A stretch of 55,669 nucleotides of DNA from an uncultured Clostridia bacterium (GTDB lineage Bacteria > Bacillota > Clostridia > TANB77 > CAG-508), in contig CALWZW010000007.1 of assembly GCA_944386135.1 (NCBI GenBank), positions 1 through 55,669 on the forward strand. The letters are read 5' to 3'. Position numbers and translations under genes: made by a program. Positions 55,005 to 55,669 of this stretch are shown piece by piece. The notes under the pieces are model-generated. The model had not been told where the DNA came from. It searched no databases and saw only the letters and a list, made by a program, of their open reading frames with translations. Numbering within the stretch: the stretch's first letter is position 1; each line of letters opens with the position of its first letter.

Positions 55005-55669
55005 GTGATTAAAATAGAATACTTAATTGAACATGCAAAAAAAGGCGATAAAGATGCTTTTTCTGAAATAATTTCTAGTATCTATAATGATTTATATGCT
55101 ATTGCTAAATTACGCTTAAATAACGAAGATGATATTCAAGATGCGATTCAAGAAACTTTCATTAATGCATATCTTAAATTATCAAGCTTAAAGCAAAATA
55201 AATATTTTAAAACATGGATTATAAAAATACTAATTAATGAATGTAATAAAATAAACAATCAAAAGAAACACAATACTAAATTATTAGATAGATATACTTT
55301 TAATTATTCTTCCTTTGTATCCATACAACATGATGGAAATAAAATTATAGATTTTAATGCTATCAAAAAAATATTAACGGAAAAAGAAAATGAAATATTT
55401 TATTTATTTTATGAACAAGATTTAACAACAAAACAAATATCGCAAAAATTAAACATTAACGAAAGCACTGTAAAAACACGATTAAAATCTGCGAAATCTA
55501 AAATTAAGCATAAATATAAGAGTATCATTGCAAGTATAATAATATTACTGTTGGTTACAACAGGTGTTGTTTTTGGTCAAGATATAATTAGTTTTATAAA
55601 AGATATATTTAATTTAAATACAATAGGTATAAACAATGATAATATATTGGATGCAATAGAAACAAAAGA
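55005..55669 (+). CDS. ECF-like sigma factor with a C-terminal membrane segment (runs off window)
   Basis: The protein has sigma region 2 (EIISSIYNDLYAIAKLRLNN, then DIQDAIQETFINAYLKLSSL) and region 4 (EKENEIFYLFYEQDLTTKQI, then LNINESTVKTRLKSAKSKIK), followed at about residue 183 by a membrane helix (IIASIIILLLVTTGVVFGQD) and an extracytoplasmic part cut by the window end. The membrane part resembles the N-terminus of DUF4179-type anti-sigma factors. Fusion of a sigma factor with its anti-sigma anchor would keep it at the membrane. GTG 55005 is the likely start, though it overlaps the AAGGGTGAT site; a start a few codons later is possible. Confidence 0.75.
   Translation, partial: MIKIEYLIEHAKKGDKDAFSEIISSIYNDLYAIAKLRLNNEDDIQDAIQETFINAYLKLSSLKQNKYFKTWIIKILINECNKINNQKKHNTKLLDRYTFNYSSFVSIQHDGNKIIDFNAIKKILTEKENEIFYLFYEQDLTTKQISQKLNINESTVKTRLKSAKSKIKHKYKSIIASIIILLLVTTGVVFGQDIISFIKDIFNLNTIGINNDNILDAIETK

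Overview
The window is a piece of a low-GC Bacillota (Clostridia-like) chromosome, probably an uncultured gut or anaerobic lineage. The evidence is AT-rich sequence, strong GGAGG ribosome binding sites, the ylxM-ffh-rpsP-khpA-rimM-trmD-rplS operon, the remA/gmk/rpoZ cluster, gatCAB, and a DUF2508-bofA pair that points to a sporulation-capable ancestry. TAA, TAG and TGA are all used as stops. No tRNA, rRNA, CRISPR array, transposase or phage gene was seen.

The outstanding observation is translational. Sixteen in-frame CGG codons occur in ten genes: remA, a TIGR04086 membrane protein, ruvA, a Na/Ca exchanger, uvrA, a histidine kinase, trmD, ylxM, smpB and an FtsX-type permease. At every one the conserved protein continues only if the ribosome moves +1, so that CGGN is read as one glycine (C skipped, GGN decoded). 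Each gene then reaches the normal family length and a proper stop. By eye I found no in-frame CGG read as arginine in any other gene, although CGG is common out of frame (NNC GGN). This looks like pervasive +1 frameshifting, or quadruplet decoding, at an otherwise unassigned CGG codon. trmD, whose product suppresses +1 frameshifting, and smpB, the ribosome-rescue factor, both carry two such sites.

Layout. 1-660: a repeat cassette, palindromic operators and an XRE regulator. 672-3138: gmk-rpoZ-remA facing infC-rpmI-rplT. 3146-8755: TIGR04086 protein, rarA-ruvA, trmL, a metal exporter and a Na/Ca exchanger. 8842-16088: valS, an L,D-transpeptidase, small proteins and uvrA. 16272-19806: a toxin-antitoxin pair and a two-component system. 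19985-23962: the SRP/ribosome-maturation operon. 24221-28479: small secreted proteins, a thioredoxin/rhodanese pair, and a pilin-like Ig protein behind a leader ORF containing a (CA)13 microsatellite plus an attenuator. 28695-29543: smpB and a decayed toxin-antitoxin locus. 29765-33220: a giant pilin-like surface protein. 33326-34280: a large inverted-repeat array and a second XRE cassette. 34291-41351: fba, a deacetylase, a Ca-ATPase, half-size TSUP exporters and a small regulator. 41419-44648: gatCAB. 44874-52173: DUF2508, bofA, glmS, a HAD phosphatase, ksgA and leuS. 52229-55669: an FtsX-type permease divergent from a sigma factor fused to a membrane segment.

Three families of palindromic repeats are scattered between genes: GGGGAC-type REP hairpins, GGCTAGGC/AACAACGCC nested hairpins, and the XRE-linked array. 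The coding genes are mainly core housekeeping (translation, repair, envelope), so this is ordinary chromosome with an unusual decoding rule and a rich load of non-coding repeats.
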